Source: Planctomycetales bacterium ZRK34 (GTDB taxonomy: Bacteria > Planctomycetota > Phycisphaerae > Phycisphaerales > Zrk34). From it: a stretch of DNA of 64,000 bases. The stretch spans positions 992,001 through 1,056,000 of the forward strand of contig CP050848.1 in assembly GCA_014873095.1 (NCBI GenBank), in the 5' to 3' direction. This document shows positions 27,455-37,227 of this stretch, one piece after another; positions within the stretch are counted from its first letter, which is position 1; each line of letters begins with the position of its first letter. Position numbers and translations under genes: made by a program. Under the pieces are notes generated by a model that saw nothing but the letters and a program-made list of their open reading frames with translations, searched no databases and was not told the origin of the DNA.

Positions 27455-27810
27455 ATGGCCATAACATATATAGACAATCACATCACGTTTCGCCGGGTGC
27501 ATATCTTTCTTATAGCGTTTTTTGTTATAGTACCCAGTCCGAGTGCTTGGGCGGAGGACAATTTATCTTGGCCAATCGAGCTTAGCATGCCTGAGAATGT
27601 GAAGCTAAATATCCTCGTTGGCTATGTATCGAAGCGCTGCACATCAACATTTTTACGATGAGCAGATTATTAACAGGAAGGCAGCGTTAAAAGCCTCCGG
27701 AAGAATTCCCATCGAGTTATTACTGGGACTGCTTGAAAACACGCTGAAGATGAGCGATTTTGATCTGGCTAACCCCGAACAGCAAGGGTGGAAGCCCGGC
27801 ATGATATGTA
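27455..27810 (+). pseudogene. Decayed N-terminal fragment of a second gspD
   Basis: From ATG 27455 a signal peptide-like start leads to WAEDN and then LSMPENVKLNILVGYVSKR, matching LNLPENVELKILVDYVSER of GspD. Two single-base deletions near 27640-27655 shift the frame, after which HFYDEQIINRKAALKASGR and IPIELLLGLLENTLKM match IFYDEQIANKRVTIKAPGK and IPVESLLGLLESTLKM. Similarity stops near GWKPGM, equivalent to GspD residue ~118 (GWKRIT), so only the signal peptide and N0 domain are left. It is AT-richer than true gspD and is not expected to encode a working protein. Confidence 0.85.
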
Positions 27811-27841
27811 GTTCCCTGATACTGCACCTACTTGATTCATT

Positions 27842-28543
27842 TCACTTTCGCTTGTCACCCAGCGTGGAAGCGTAGGCGGTGAATTGTCGGGGTGCGGAGG
27901 TGGGGTAGTTCGTGTGCAGGGTGAAACGGGCGCGGGATAGGATACCGGTCTGCTTCGGGGTCACGATCAGTTCATATACGCGGCCGGGATCGAGTTTTTT
28001 GAGTTCGACTTCGAACGGCCCGTCGCCCGCATCCACGGAGGTGATGTCCACCGGGTCGCTGATGGCGGTTGTGATGCGGATCGTCTTCGGTGCGGGCAAC
28101 TCCTCGCGACGCCAGAAGACGCTGAACGGCTCAATCTCCAACACCTTCGGCACCATCACGCGCATCGTCAGATGCATCTCCGGCTGGACCGGGTCATCGC
28201 TGAACACGCGGATTGTCTTCAGCTGCGCCCCCGTGTATCGGCCGAACTCGAACGACGCCTCGATCCGCCCGCGCTCGCCGGGCTCGTAGCGCTGTTGATC
28301 CAGCTTCGCCGTGGTGCACCCGCAGGAGGTGGTGACGCGCGAGATCGTGATCGGCGTCTTGCCTTCATTGACAAACTCAAACACCGCCGAAGCCGACTCA
28401 TCCGCCGGCTTCGCCACAATCCGCACCTCATGCCGCTCCCAACGCAACTGCCCCCACGCCGACGGCGCCAGCACACACAGCACAACAACCATCATCAAAT
28501 TTCGAATGAATATCACTCGATTCACCAGCACTGTTTCGTGCAT
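27842..28543 (-). CDS. DUF1573 family secreted protein
   Basis: A 233-residue exported protein: hydrophobic start (NLMMVVVLCVLAPSAWGQ, cleavage after about residue 32), then the DUF1573 domain with the hallmark TISRVTTSCGCTTAK. The rest has alternating beta strands as in ASPM-SPD-2-Hydin-type Ig folds (FSDDPVQPEMHLTMRVMVPKVLEIEPFSVFW). DUF1573 proteins are frequent in Planctomycetota and Bacteroidota, with no firm biochemical role. It is the last gene of the minus-strand group that begins with the second RHS protein. ATG 28543 has no clear ribosome site; an internal ATG pair at residues 17-18 is possible. Confidence 0.85.
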   Translation of the reverse strand: MHETVLVNRVIFIRNLMMVVVLCVLAPSAWGQLRWERHEVRIVAKPADESASAVFEFVNEGKTPITISRVTTSCGCTTAKLDQQRYEPGERGRIEASFEFGRYTGAQLKTIRVFSDDPVQPEMHLTMRVMVPKVLEIEPFSVFWRREELPAPKTIRITTAISDPVDITSVDAGDGPFEVELKKLDPGRVYELIVTPKQTGILSRARFTLHTNYPTSAPRQFTAYASTLGDKRK

Positions 28544-28619
28544 TTACACGACTGATGTTCCCTACTTAACAGAAGGAAGCTTGTGGGGCGTCGTTCTTCA
28601 GGGGGATCGCCTGCACCAC

Positions 28620-28979
28620 TTAATAGCTTCTTCTGTATGTCTCTATGTATGACTCTTCATTCACAATTTTATCATTTTGCAACTCATATACCTTAACACG
28701 CCTTTGCAACAGCCTCCCCTCACCATACTCTATGAACATTTTTAATAATGAGCTGTACCTCCTACGATCTTCTGTCCAATAAACCCATTTATCCTCGTTT
28801 TGCATATCTGGCAAGCCAAGCTCACGCACCAGCTCACCAGAAGTCATTCCAACTGCACGGATTGCAATATGTCGCACTTTGCGGCTTGCCGTAATTGGGA
28901 CAAAACATATTAGTGCTACAACAACAACAACTATTATTGTCGATGTTATAATACATGTAGACTGCTTAACTGGTGTCAT
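28620..28979 (-). CDS. Small single-pass membrane protein downstream of the second RHS gene
   Basis: A 119-residue protein from ATG 28979, with AGGG about 9 bases upstream; the frame is open to a GTG at 29000. One membrane segment at about 10-33 (CIITSTIIVVVVVALICFVP) is followed by a small extracytoplasmic domain (SGELVRELGLPDMQNEDKWVYWT ... LLQRRVKVYELQNDKIVNEE), recalling SmpA/OmlA-like folds, though that is only a resemblance. It starts 135 bp after the RHS stop, the usual place for an immunity gene. Confidence 0.6.
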   Translation of the reverse strand: MTPVKQSTCIITSTIIVVVVVALICFVPITASRKVRHIAIRAVGMTSGELVRELGLPDMQNEDKWVYWTEDRRRYSSLLKMFIEYGEGRLLQRRVKVYELQNDKIVNEESYIETYRRSY

Positions 28980-29114
28980 AATTTTCGCCCTATTTATCAC
29001 ACATCACAAATGCGCCATGCGATACCTCAGCACACATGCATTACTATATTACTGTCCATTTTCGAACTGTCCTATAAACAATGCACAATACCATATCACC
29101 GATAATCTCGATTA

Positions 29115-32100
29115 CTAAAATAGGCCCAATGTCAAGACATCACGACATTCCCAATTCTCAAGCCTTGGCTTAATGCTAGCATTGTAATATATGTTCGTCG
29201 CTCGATACGCCCTATCGACACCTGTTTTTGTCCAGTTATATTTGTCTATTTCATAGCTCTTGTATATTTCTTTGTCAAAATATGGCTGCACCTTGTCATT
29301 CGCCCATCCGATGTTGTCAGTTATTAATTGCTCCAAGCGCCGCGACTTCTTTTCACAGCTATTGGCAGTTTCTTTAATAGGAAACCCGAATATATCTTTA
29401 CCACAACACGACGCACATGGAGTTAACACCGCCGCATAATCATTGATTATCTGACTTAAAAGATCATGGTGCTTGCGCTCGTGATATAATGTAACATCAG
29501 AATAATTGGCATATATACCAAAGTTCTTTACATAAATATGTGATCTCATTTTGATGCGTTTAATTGTAAACTTGCAACAGCAATTTCTTTTACTTGGAAC
29601 ACCATCAACATCTACCTCATAGAAATGATCTGTCAGTCCGGCCGAGCCAATCGGAGCATGAGCAACGCTCTTCTTCCATTCTTTATAGTTGTCAATTATG
29701 TCTACCACTGGCGCCACGATGTCTATAGATATAGTAGCGAGTCCCTCAGGGTCAAGAATGTCTGGCGAGCCATTTCGATAGTACGTTGACATTCCATCGA
29801 CATACCCCAGCGGGTCGCGTTGCATGAATCTTCCGAACTTCGGGTGCAGCATGCGTGCGAGGTTGTAGATTAAGCCGAGTTCTTCGTCGTGGAACAGGCC
29901 CTGGTGGCCGAATTCGCACAGGCCATAGGGTTGGGGGATTCCGCCGACTGTTAGTCGGCGGCTAATGTATGTTGACGCGTAGGCCTGGGGGTCGTTGAGT
30001 CCGGGGGAGAAGAAGACGTGGCGTTGGCCATAGGGGTCGTATTCGTAGCGTTCGGTGATGGCGCCGGCGGCGTCGACCATGAGCTGGACGTTGTAGTTGG
30101 CGTTGTGGATGGCGTAGTAGAAGGACTCGACGTCGTCCTCGGCGCCGTCGGCAGGGTCGTCGTTGACGCCGACCTGGACGAGCTCGTCGATGTACTGCAG
30201 GCCCCAGACGTACTGCTTGAGGACGAGGTCGGACCCGTCGCGGGTTTCGACGAGTTGCTGGCCGTTGTAGAAGAAGCCGTAGGTGCAGTCGAGATCAGCG
30301 GAATTCTGCACAGCCTTCTCGATGCGGCGGCCGAGGCCGTCGTAGCGCATGTCGGCGACCACGGAGCCGGGCGTAACGTCGCCGGTGGTCGGATCACGAT
30401 AGGCCTTGGCAGCTTTCACGAGGCGGTTCCAGGCGTCGTAAGCGTACTGGTGCACACCATCATAGGTGAGATTGCCAGCCGCGTCGTAGGTCGGACCGAT
30501 GTCGGCGTAGCCGTTGGCGTCAATGGTGAAGTCTTCGATATGCTCGGTGACCTGGAAGTCGCCGTTGACATCAGGGTGGGTTTTGACCGTCAGGTCGTCA
30601 ATGCTTGGATTCCATGCCTGGGCCGTGATACCGAGCATACCGCCCGTGGGGGCTTCGTAAAACGTGTTACCCTCAAAGACGACATTTGACCATGTTGGCT
30701 TAGTGGATGGCGGGGATGATTCGATATAGACCTTAACCGTTAAGCCATCCGAGGTGATGCGCACCCAAGGAACCTCGCCGACGCCGATGGCCGGAGGGGA
30801 GGTCGCAACCGAGTTATTCTGAATCGATCGTTCCACTTCGCCATCAACGATCTCTTCACCGGTCGGATTCTTAGCAGAACCGCCGGGACCTACCTTGAGG
30901 CGAACATACTTGTAATTAGATTCATTTTTGTAGTCGAACAGTATTCGGATTTCATCATACGTACTACCCCCCTGAGGCGTCACATTGAAATACATCTCAA
31001 ATTGATTGGCCCGGAGGTCACGGATCAGATTTGTGTGAATGCCTACCAGAAACAGCTTGTCCGTATTTACATTAATCGCATTGCCACTGCCGCCGATATG
31101 GGCGTCGTTCAGCCAGCGGCCAGCCATATCGTCATAGCGACGATAGCGATCCGGAAGATATTCCTGGAACTTAACACCTGCGGTATTACTGTAAACACCC
31201 CACCGACCTGATGGCATACCATCTGTGATCGTGGTTTCACTGATCCAATTAACAGCCTTGCTCTGGGTGGGCAGATACAACCATTGGTCGGAACCCGCGG
31301 GAATCGTCAAGGGCTTTGACTTGATTTCCGTTTTGACGCCGTCCACCACGTGGTATGTGTAAACTCTGTCAGCACCAGCGTCCAACACGCGAACCCAATA
31401 ATCATTGAATGACTTATAGCCGAAGACGAAACCGGCCTGCCCCGAGTCGTTCGGGAAGTAGATTCTTCCGCCGACCGAATTGCCTTCGCTCGGCTCGCCG
31501 TAAAGCACAATCGTGCGGGGTTCGGGAGTGCTGGCCGGATCAGGCAATAGTCGTTCTGTATGGCCATCAACCGTATCAGCACCCACACTGGTTATGGTTA
31601 GATAGCCATCACTGCCGTCATTGATGCTGAATCCATCACCACCTCCACCAGGGTTGGACCAATTGGCAGTGGTGTCGGAATCAAACTGATCATCTTGGGA
31701 TCTGTCTGGCGTATGATTACCGCGAACCAACCGAGCGGAATATTCATTCGCCGCATTGGGCGTATTCTTGACATAGACCTCGTCATCGATCCCGGCCCAC
31801 TGAAGCTGATTGCCGAGAGCGTCCAGCGACCAGGTGTGTTTGTTCACACGCCAGTGATCTTCGATACCGGACTGGTCGGCTTTGATCTTGCCTTGATCAA
31901 AGGTCTTCAGGCGATGCAGATCATCGTAGGTGTAAACTTCTGAGTATGAGCCATAGACTTCGCGATCGGCGTAGAGGCGATTGGAGGCTCGATCGTAGGC
32001 ATGTTGAGCCTGCCAGAGGGCGAACTCGTTGCCGGCGCCGGCGGAGTAGTCGTCCCACTGCTGGTTGATGATGCGGCCGAAGCGGTCGAAGCGGTCGAAG

Positions 32101-35100
32101 CCGGTGTAGGTCGCACTGGTTGTGTCGTAATAGTTCAAACGCACGTCGGGCGTTGGATAGTCTTTCATCACGACACGACCGGAGCCGAGGTAGCTGTAGT
32201 CGACAATCGAATCGCCGATCGCGCCGGCGTTGTCTTCCGCCAGGCCGGAGGCACGCGAGGTGGCGGCGTCGATGCCGGCGGCGTAGGTCGTGTGGATGAC
32301 GCGACCATTGGGATAGGTGGTCGTGTCCAGGCGATGGCCATAGGTGAACGCGTTGTTCGTGGTATCTGTGTCGTAGGTGTAGGCGATGCGCGGCGAACCG
32401 GATCCCGCAGTGATGTCGACGGCCGAGTCGTGGTCCTGATACTCGGTCTTGACCTGCCCCAGACCGTTGTACTCGTATTTCACCTGGCTGGTGATCGTCG
32501 TGCCCGCATCGGAATAAGTGGTGATGGTTTCGAGCTGGCCAAGTGCCGTGTAGGCGTAATCGACCTGTTGATCGCCGTCGACCGTGCCGGTGACCGCCTG
32601 CGATGTGCGGCGGCCGGCGTTGTCGTATTCATGCGTTAAGACGACACTGCGCTGATCCTTCCGCGTCTTCAGCGAGCCGTCGGAGTAGTAGGTCATTTCG
32701 ATGCGGTCGTAGCCGCCGCCGTCGTTGAAAACGTTGTTGGCGACCGTGTTGTCGCTATCGGGATAGATCACGCCGCGCAGCAGATTGTTTGAAGCGACCG
32801 GCGAACCCTTGTCAGTCAGTTCAGAAGCGTAAACATACTTCGTCACCTGATTGTCAGAGAGATTGCCATCGGCATCCGGATCCAGCGCAATCTGCTGAAC
32901 CACCTGCGACGCCGCGTTGTATTCGAACTGGGTCACGCGGTCCTGATCGGCATTGGTTCCGCCGCCTGTGCCCGCCACGGGGCTGACTGTTTCATCAAAG
33001 TTGTTATAGCCTTCGATCTGATAAAGACGACGGCCCAACACATCGTAAATCGACTTGGTGACAACGCCCTTGCTGTCAGTCAGCGTCGACTGACGCCCCG
33101 CAGCGTCGTAGGCGACCTGCGTCACCAGAACATCATCAGCTGCCGCCGGCGCAGAAGCCGGACGCGTGAACGCCGCGCCGCCGTTGTTGCCGTAATCGGC
33201 CGTGGCGATCGGGCGATGCGCATTGTCATACCAGATCGCCGAATAGCTGACCTGCGCCTTGCTGGAATCCGAGGACAGCAAACCAACGTAAGCGCCGGCA
33301 TCGTGATTCCGTACATACGTTGTCGTTTGAATCACATTGCCCGCATCATCGTATGCGCTGACCGACTCGACCAAAACGGTGTCATCCGCCGCGGTCGCCG
33401 TGTCATTGTCATCACTGGCCTGCCAGGTGCGAATCACGCGGCCGGCCCCGTCATATTCCATCTTCGTCAAGCCGCCGGACGGTTGACGCACACTGACGCG
33501 ACGACCGATTTCGTCGTAAGCGTAGGCAGTTTCGATGTAGTTGCCGGCCACGCCGGAATCGACCTCATACACACGCGTGGCAGACAACCGCCCGGCCGCA
33601 TCATACACATTCGACTGCTTCGCCAGAAGAGTCTGACCATCGTTGGTCTTGGTTTCCGTGTCCGTCAGACGACCGGAGACATCATAAATTCGTTTGGCCT
33701 GCGGGCCGGCATCCACCTGGGGGGTAGAGGTTTCCCGTCTCATACCTATCGTATAATCCGACCCAGGCATACTGACGGTTGTGGGTTCATAACTGATGTC
33801 GCTGTCGACGTGCACATATTGAATCGCATCGGTCGGGGCCAGATGCTCGCTGCGCGTTGCATATTCACGCGGATCACCTGTGCCGTCGCGATCGCTGTCG
33901 TAGTAGTACGCAGCCACCTTGACCATGTTGTTCGTACCGCCGGCCGACGGGTCTGTTCGCGTGGCGCCGGTGTCATCGGTCCCGCGCCATTCAGAGAGCA
34001 CACGTCCGCCATCGTCATACACCCGAGCGACAATGTCGCCGACCGTGTCCTTCTCACGCAACGCGACGCCCAACGCCTCGTCAAAAGCCAGACTTTCACT
34101 CTCGTAATAGTTCACCCCCTCAGCGCCCACCGCGGCCTGCGTAAGTCCAGACAGGTTGAAGTATGTCCGCGTGACGATGCTGCGCCCACGCCAATCCGAC
34201 TCGTAGGTCGTGCGCGTCAGTTCGGTCAGCGCCTCAGAACCCGTCGGAGGCGTCTGATCGCTCCAGGCCGCCGCCGTCGAGGCGGTGAATTGACGAACCA
34301 CATTGCCTCGGCCATCAGTCCACACCACCTGGATCGGACCGCACGTATTTGAATGCGGATAAACTCGACGCTCTTCGTATCCCTTGCCAGTTACGGATTC
34401 ATAACCGTAGGTGTAATACGTCGATTGGCCTTCCGGATCAGTCTGCTGAATCACGCGGCCGGCAAGGTCGTAATCGGTTGTGGACACAAGATCCGGATAT
34501 TCCAACGGAGGCTGTTCGTCCAAATCCATCACAACATGCGATGCAATCTGCCGCCCGTTGGCGTCATACTCGTAGCTCGTGATCGTCTTCGCAGGCGCGG
34601 TGTCGCCGCGCGTCAGCTTGATCAAGTGCCCGGTATTGTCATCATAAAGGTAGTGCGTTGTGACACCCTGCCGGTCGGTGCGACTGGCGACATGACAGCA
34701 ATCGTACTGAGTCTGAGAGGTGGTCCCATCCCAATACGTGATCTCTTCGGGACGACCAAAATCGTCTACGGCCGTGGTCTCCTGGCGTTCAACCAAAAGC
34801 TCCGGCAGTCCCGTTCGAAGAACATAAGTCTTCGAGAACTGCTGATAACCCGAGCCATCCACGACCATAACGGTCTTGGTTCCCTCAACCACCGCGGCGC
34901 CCTGGGCGTTGGGATACCCACTGAAAACCGTCGTGGTCGAACCGCTCTTCTCGGTCAGCGAGATGCGACCATCCGGATATGCGACCTTCCAGGTTTCACG
35001 CTCAAGGTCGCCGCTGTTCCAGGTCCATATCTTGGTCGCTAGATTGTCCGCGGCATCCCATGCAGCGCCGGGCGTCCGACAGACGATGTCCCAGCTTTCA

Positions 35101-36464
35101 ACCAGAGTCTGGCCACCTTGCGAGGTCGTGCCGGACCAGTCGATGTGATACTGCCGGGCCATCTCAATCAACTGCCCGGGATTCGCCGGGTCGGGAGCTT
35201 TTTCGATCGTGGTGGTGACCACCTCGTTTGCGCTGTCGACTGGAGTATCCAGGTCGGCCGTGGTGTAGGTGTAGACCGTGACATAGCTGTCGGATTCAGC
35301 AGCGGTCGGCAGGGCGTTGTCACGCTGAGAAATCTGCTTGATCAACCGGCCGGTTGAATCATACTCATAGCGCTCCCAGTAACCGTTCGGTCGCAACATC
35401 TGCTTCAGTTGACCATAGTTGTCGCCGTCGTTGACCTCATCGTCGTAATACGTCCACACCGTGACAAGCTGATCAGCCTCCTGGCCGCTGGCGTCATGCC
35501 AGACCACCCGCTTGACCATCTCTTCGCCCCACGCGAACGTCTCATACCGGCTCAAGACTTTTCTCGTCACAGTCGACGTCGCCGGGTCCGTATCCTCAAA
35601 GGTCTCCACACGAGCCGCGGGAACTTCCGTCGTCACGGAAGTCATCGAACGCACTACAGCGCTCTCACCAAGTTCTGGATCCACCGGGTCAAACAACTCC
35701 CACTTAGGATCGGTAACTTCATCCTCAGGCGTGTATTTGAATTCAAATACTTTCACAGAACCGCCGCTGGTCTCGGTCACACGAAGACGATTCGGGTCTG
35801 GCGCGACTGGCTGCAGACTGGTGTCATCCGGGTGCTCGAAACGCAAGGTCTTAAATGGATTCCCCTGCAGATCATAAACCCCATTAACCAAGTTCAGTGC
35901 TGGGGGCATGTAATAGAATCTCACTTCATAGGTGTGGTCGTCGATGGTGACGATGTCAGCCACACCATTTGGCGCCACCACCTGCCGCGTCACACCATTG
36001 CCATCAAGAACAACCTCAACGCCCGGATCATTCTTATCTGCCGAGACAACTAGACCCGCCGGCGTGGCCCAGTTGGCATCCGGCACATTCGATGACAAAA
36101 GAATCGTCCCCGCCGAACCGCCGCCCGTCCCCGGGCCAAGTTTCATCTTCACATACATGCAACCCAGACCGTAGTCAGAGCCACCCAGCGTGCACTCTTC
36201 GCCATCACAGGTTTCGCAATCATCAGGATCTGTTGGGGGAGCGAAGTCTAGCCCAACAACGACAGCGGCGCGAGTCAATTCCCAGCTTGTCAGTTCGGAC
36301 ACACCTATGCCCGCCACGCCAGGACAACACCATGCAGGAGGATCCTCATTCCCAAGAAGTTCAGATGTCCATTCGTCACCCGTAGGAACACTCATCCACG
36401 ATTCATACAGTTTATCAGCGGGTGGATGTGAAGTAACTGGCTCATCGCTGTAGCACGAAATCAA
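29115..36464 (-). CDS. Giant RHS/YD-repeat protein with HExxH metallopeptidase-like tip; 5' end uncertain
   Basis: A frame of 2449 codons. The N-terminal domain (about 70-200) contains GLGCMYVKMKLGPGTGGGSAG and LVVSADKNDPGVEVVLDGNG, common ahead of YD repeats in planctomycete RHS proteins. YD repeats run from about 330 to 2215, interrupted at about 1590-1970 by a beta-sandwich insert (FDSDTTANWSNPGGGGDGFS ... GRIYFPNDSGQAGFVFGY) resembling concanavalin A-like domains. The shell ends at GRFMQRDPLGYVDG (about 2215). The tip holds DVTLYHERKHHDLLSQIIND, an HExxH zinc-binding motif (about 2326-2330), with several cysteines (CASCCGKD). There is no signal peptide: the frame opens with a TTG at 36464, no ATG or GTG exists before ATG 36395, so the 5' end may be lost. 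Confidence 0.8.
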   Translation of the reverse strand: MISCYSDEPVTSHPPADKLYESWMSVPTGDEWTSELLGNEDPPAWCCPGVAGIGVSELTSWELTRAAVVVGLDFAPPTDPDDCETCDGEECTLGGSDYGLGCMYVKMKLGPGTGGGSAGTILLSSNVPDANWATPAGLVVSADKNDPGVEVVLDGNGVTRQVVAPNGVADIVTIDDHTYEVRFYYMPPALNLVNGVYDLQGNPFKTLRFEHPDDTSLQPVAPDPNRLRVTETSGGSVKVFEFKYTPEDEVTDPKWELFDPVDPELGESAVVRSMTSVTTEVPAARVETFEDTDPATSTVTRKVLSRYETFAWGEEMVKRVVWHDASGQEADQLVTVWTYYDDEVNDGDNYGQLKQMLRPNGYWERYEYDSTGRLIKQISQRDNALPTAAESDSYVTVYTYTTADLDTPVDSANEVVTTTIEKAPDPANPGQLIEMARQYHIDWSGTTSQGGQTLVESWDIVCRTPGAAWDAADNLATKIWTWNSGDLERETWKVAYPDGRISLTEKSGSTTTVFSGYPNAQGAAVVEGTKTVMVVDGSGYQQFSKTYVLRTGLPELLVERQETTAVDDFGRPEEITYWDGTTSQTQYDCCHVASRTDRQGVTTHYLYDDNTGHLIKLTRGDTAPAKTITSYEYDANGRQIASHVVMDLDEQPPLEYPDLVSTTDYDLAGRVIQQTDPEGQSTYYTYGYESVTGKGYEERRVYPHSNTCGPIQVVWTDGRGNVVRQFTASTAAAWSDQTPPTGSEALTELTRTTYESDWRGRSIVTRTYFNLSGLTQAAVGAEGVNYYESESLAFDEALGVALREKDTVGDIVARVYDDGGRVLSEWRGTDDTGATRTDPSAGGTNNMVKVAAYYYDSDRDGTGDPREYATRSEHLAPTDAIQYVHVDSDISYEPTTVSMPGSDYTIGMRRETSTPQVDAGPQAKRIYDVSGRLTDTETKTNDGQTLLAKQSNVYDAAGRLSATRVYEVDSGVAGNYIETAYAYDEIGRRVSVRQPSGGLTKMEYDGAGRVIRTWQASDDNDTATAADDTVLVESVSAYDDAGNVIQTTTYVRNHDAGAYVGLLSSDSSKAQVSYSAIWYDNAHRPIATADYGNNGGAAFTRPASAPAAADDVLVTQVAYDAAGRQSTLTDSKGVVTKSIYDVLGRRLYQIEGYNNFDETVSPVAGTGGGTNADQDRVTQFEYNAASQVVQQIALDPDADGNLSDNQVTKYVYASELTDKGSPVASNNLLRGVIYPDSDNTVANNVFNDGGGYDRIEMTYYSDGSLKTRKDQRSVVLTHEYDNAGRRTSQAVTGTVDGDQQVDYAYTALGQLETITTYSDAGTTITSQVKYEYNGLGQVKTEYQDHDSAVDITAGSGSPRIAYTYDTDTTNNAFTYGHRLDTTTYPNGRVIHTTYAAGIDAATSRASGLAEDNAGAIGDSIVDYSYLGSGRVVMKDYPTPDVRLNYYDTTSATYTGFDRFDRFGRIINQQWDDYSAGAGNEFALWQAQHAYDRASNRLYADREVYGSYSEVYTYDDLHRLKTFDQGKIKADQSGIEDHWRVNKHTWSLDALGNQLQWAGIDDEVYVKNTPNAANEYSARLVRGNHTPDRSQDDQFDSDTTANWSNPGGGGDGFSINDGSDGYLTITSVGADTVDGHTERLLPDPASTPEPRTIVLYGEPSEGNSVGGRIYFPNDSGQAGFVFGYKSFNDYWVRVLDAGADRVYTYHVVDGVKTEIKSKPLTIPAGSDQWLYLPTQSKAVNWISETTITDGMPSGRWGVYSNTAGVKFQEYLPDRYRRYDDMAGRWLNDAHIGGSGNAINVNTDKLFLVGIHTNLIRDLRANQFEMYFNVTPQGGSTYDEIRILFDYKNESNYKYVRLKVGPGGSAKNPTGEEIVDGEVERSIQNNSVATSPPAIGVGEVPWVRITSDGLTVKVYIESSPPSTKPTWSNVVFEGNTFYEAPTGGMLGITAQAWNPSIDDLTVKTHPDVNGDFQVTEHIEDFTIDANGYADIGPTYDAAGNLTYDGVHQYAYDAWNRLVKAAKAYRDPTTGDVTPGSVVADMRYDGLGRRIEKAVQNSADLDCTYGFFYNGQQLVETRDGSDLVLKQYVWGLQYIDELVQVGVNDDPADGAEDDVESFYYAIHNANYNVQLMVDAAGAITERYEYDPYGQRHVFFSPGLNDPQAYASTYISRRLTVGGIPQPYGLCEFGHQGLFHDEELGLIYNLARMLHPKFGRFMQRDPLGYVDGMSTYYRNGSPDILDPEGLATISIDIVAPVVDIIDNYKEWKKSVAHAPIGSAGLTDHFYEVDVDGVPSKRNCCCKFTIKRIKMRSHIYVKNFGIYANYSDVTLYHERKHHDLLSQIINDYAAVLTPCASCCGKDIFGFPIKETANSCEKKSRRLEQLITDNIGWANDKVQPYFDKEIYKSYEIDKYNWTKTGVDRAYRATNIYYNASIKPRLENWECRDVLTLGLF

Positions 36465-36688
36465 AGACCTTTGATGATCGGCAGAATCATTAGTTCTGGA
36501 ATCACAGTAGATTAAGTACGTTTCACGCGGAGTCGGAAAAATTCTCCGGGGTTTTCCACGTCATACGTAGATTTTCTGGTTCAGCCAGGCAGCGCGTAAC
36601 TGACGGCCTGAACCTCCGGCGCTTGGGTCGGCATGGTGTTGACCCATCAACGCGATGGTTTCTTCAATCCCTTTTAAGGAGCACTGCT

Positions 36689-37144
36689 ATGAAGTTCGGA
36701 CTGAAACTGGAAAGCGAGGGTTGCCCTTGGCAGGTTCTCGTGCCTGAGAGCGGATCTGAGCAACTGCTGATGGACAACTACATTTGTCATGCGCTCAGCG
36801 CTGTCAGCATCAATGATGTCATGCCTGAGAAAGCTCGAATCTCAGTTCAGATTGCCGAGAAGATGTGGTTGCAAGCTGAGGGACAGATTGATGATGAAGG
36901 ATTTCTATCGGTTCTGATTTACAGCAGCCCGAGTGACAATGAGTCGATTCGATTTCGGGCATGTCTCATTGCATGCGGAGAAGACGGCGCTTTCGATCCT
37001 GAAATTATGGTCGCCATGCTCAACGAGAGCAACATCACGACCTATGTCATGCCCGATATGCTGGTTTGGGACGAGGCCATGGCTGAGCAAGTCAGCGCGG
37101 TCGTCGGCACGCTCACTGGCGACAGGAAGGTGCTCTCTGGTTAG
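36689..37144 (+). CDS. Hypothetical protein at the left of the recombinase module
   Basis: A 151-residue acidic soluble protein. ATG 36689 has AAGGAG 8 bases upstream, so the longer open frame from 36623 is rejected. I see alternating strands and helices (MKFGLKLESEGCPWQVLVPE ... ISVQIAEKMWLQAEGQIDDEGFLSVLIYSS) but no known motif. It is divergent from the RHS gene and 83 bp before a DUF5131 gene on the same strand, so it likely belongs to the recombinase-associated group. Confidence 0.6.
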   Translation: MKFGLKLESEGCPWQVLVPESGSEQLLMDNYICHALSAVSINDVMPEKARISVQIAEKMWLQAEGQIDDEGFLSVLIYSSPSDNESIRFRACLIACGEDGAFDPEIMVAMLNESNITTYVMPDMLVWDEAMAEQVSAVVGTLTGDRKVLSG

Positions 37145-37227
37145 TCAGCCTTGACATGCTCAGGTCTGGGGCGACTTAGCGGTCGCTTCGGATCTTTTTG
37201 ACACCACAGAATGTAAGGAAATGACTC

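Noticed and set aside
30018-34352. Plus-strand frames antisense to the second RHS gene (for example 33216-34352)
   Set aside because: Same reason: repeat-derived shadows lacking motifs and ribosome sites.
18157-36464. CRISPR array among the many repeated units
   Set aside because: The repeats are degenerate in-frame YD units of irregular spacing, not identical repeats with unique spacers; no cas genes are present.
36623-36688. Upstream extension of the gene at 36689
   Set aside because: AAGGAG 8 bases before ATG 36689 decides the start; the extension has no ribosome site.
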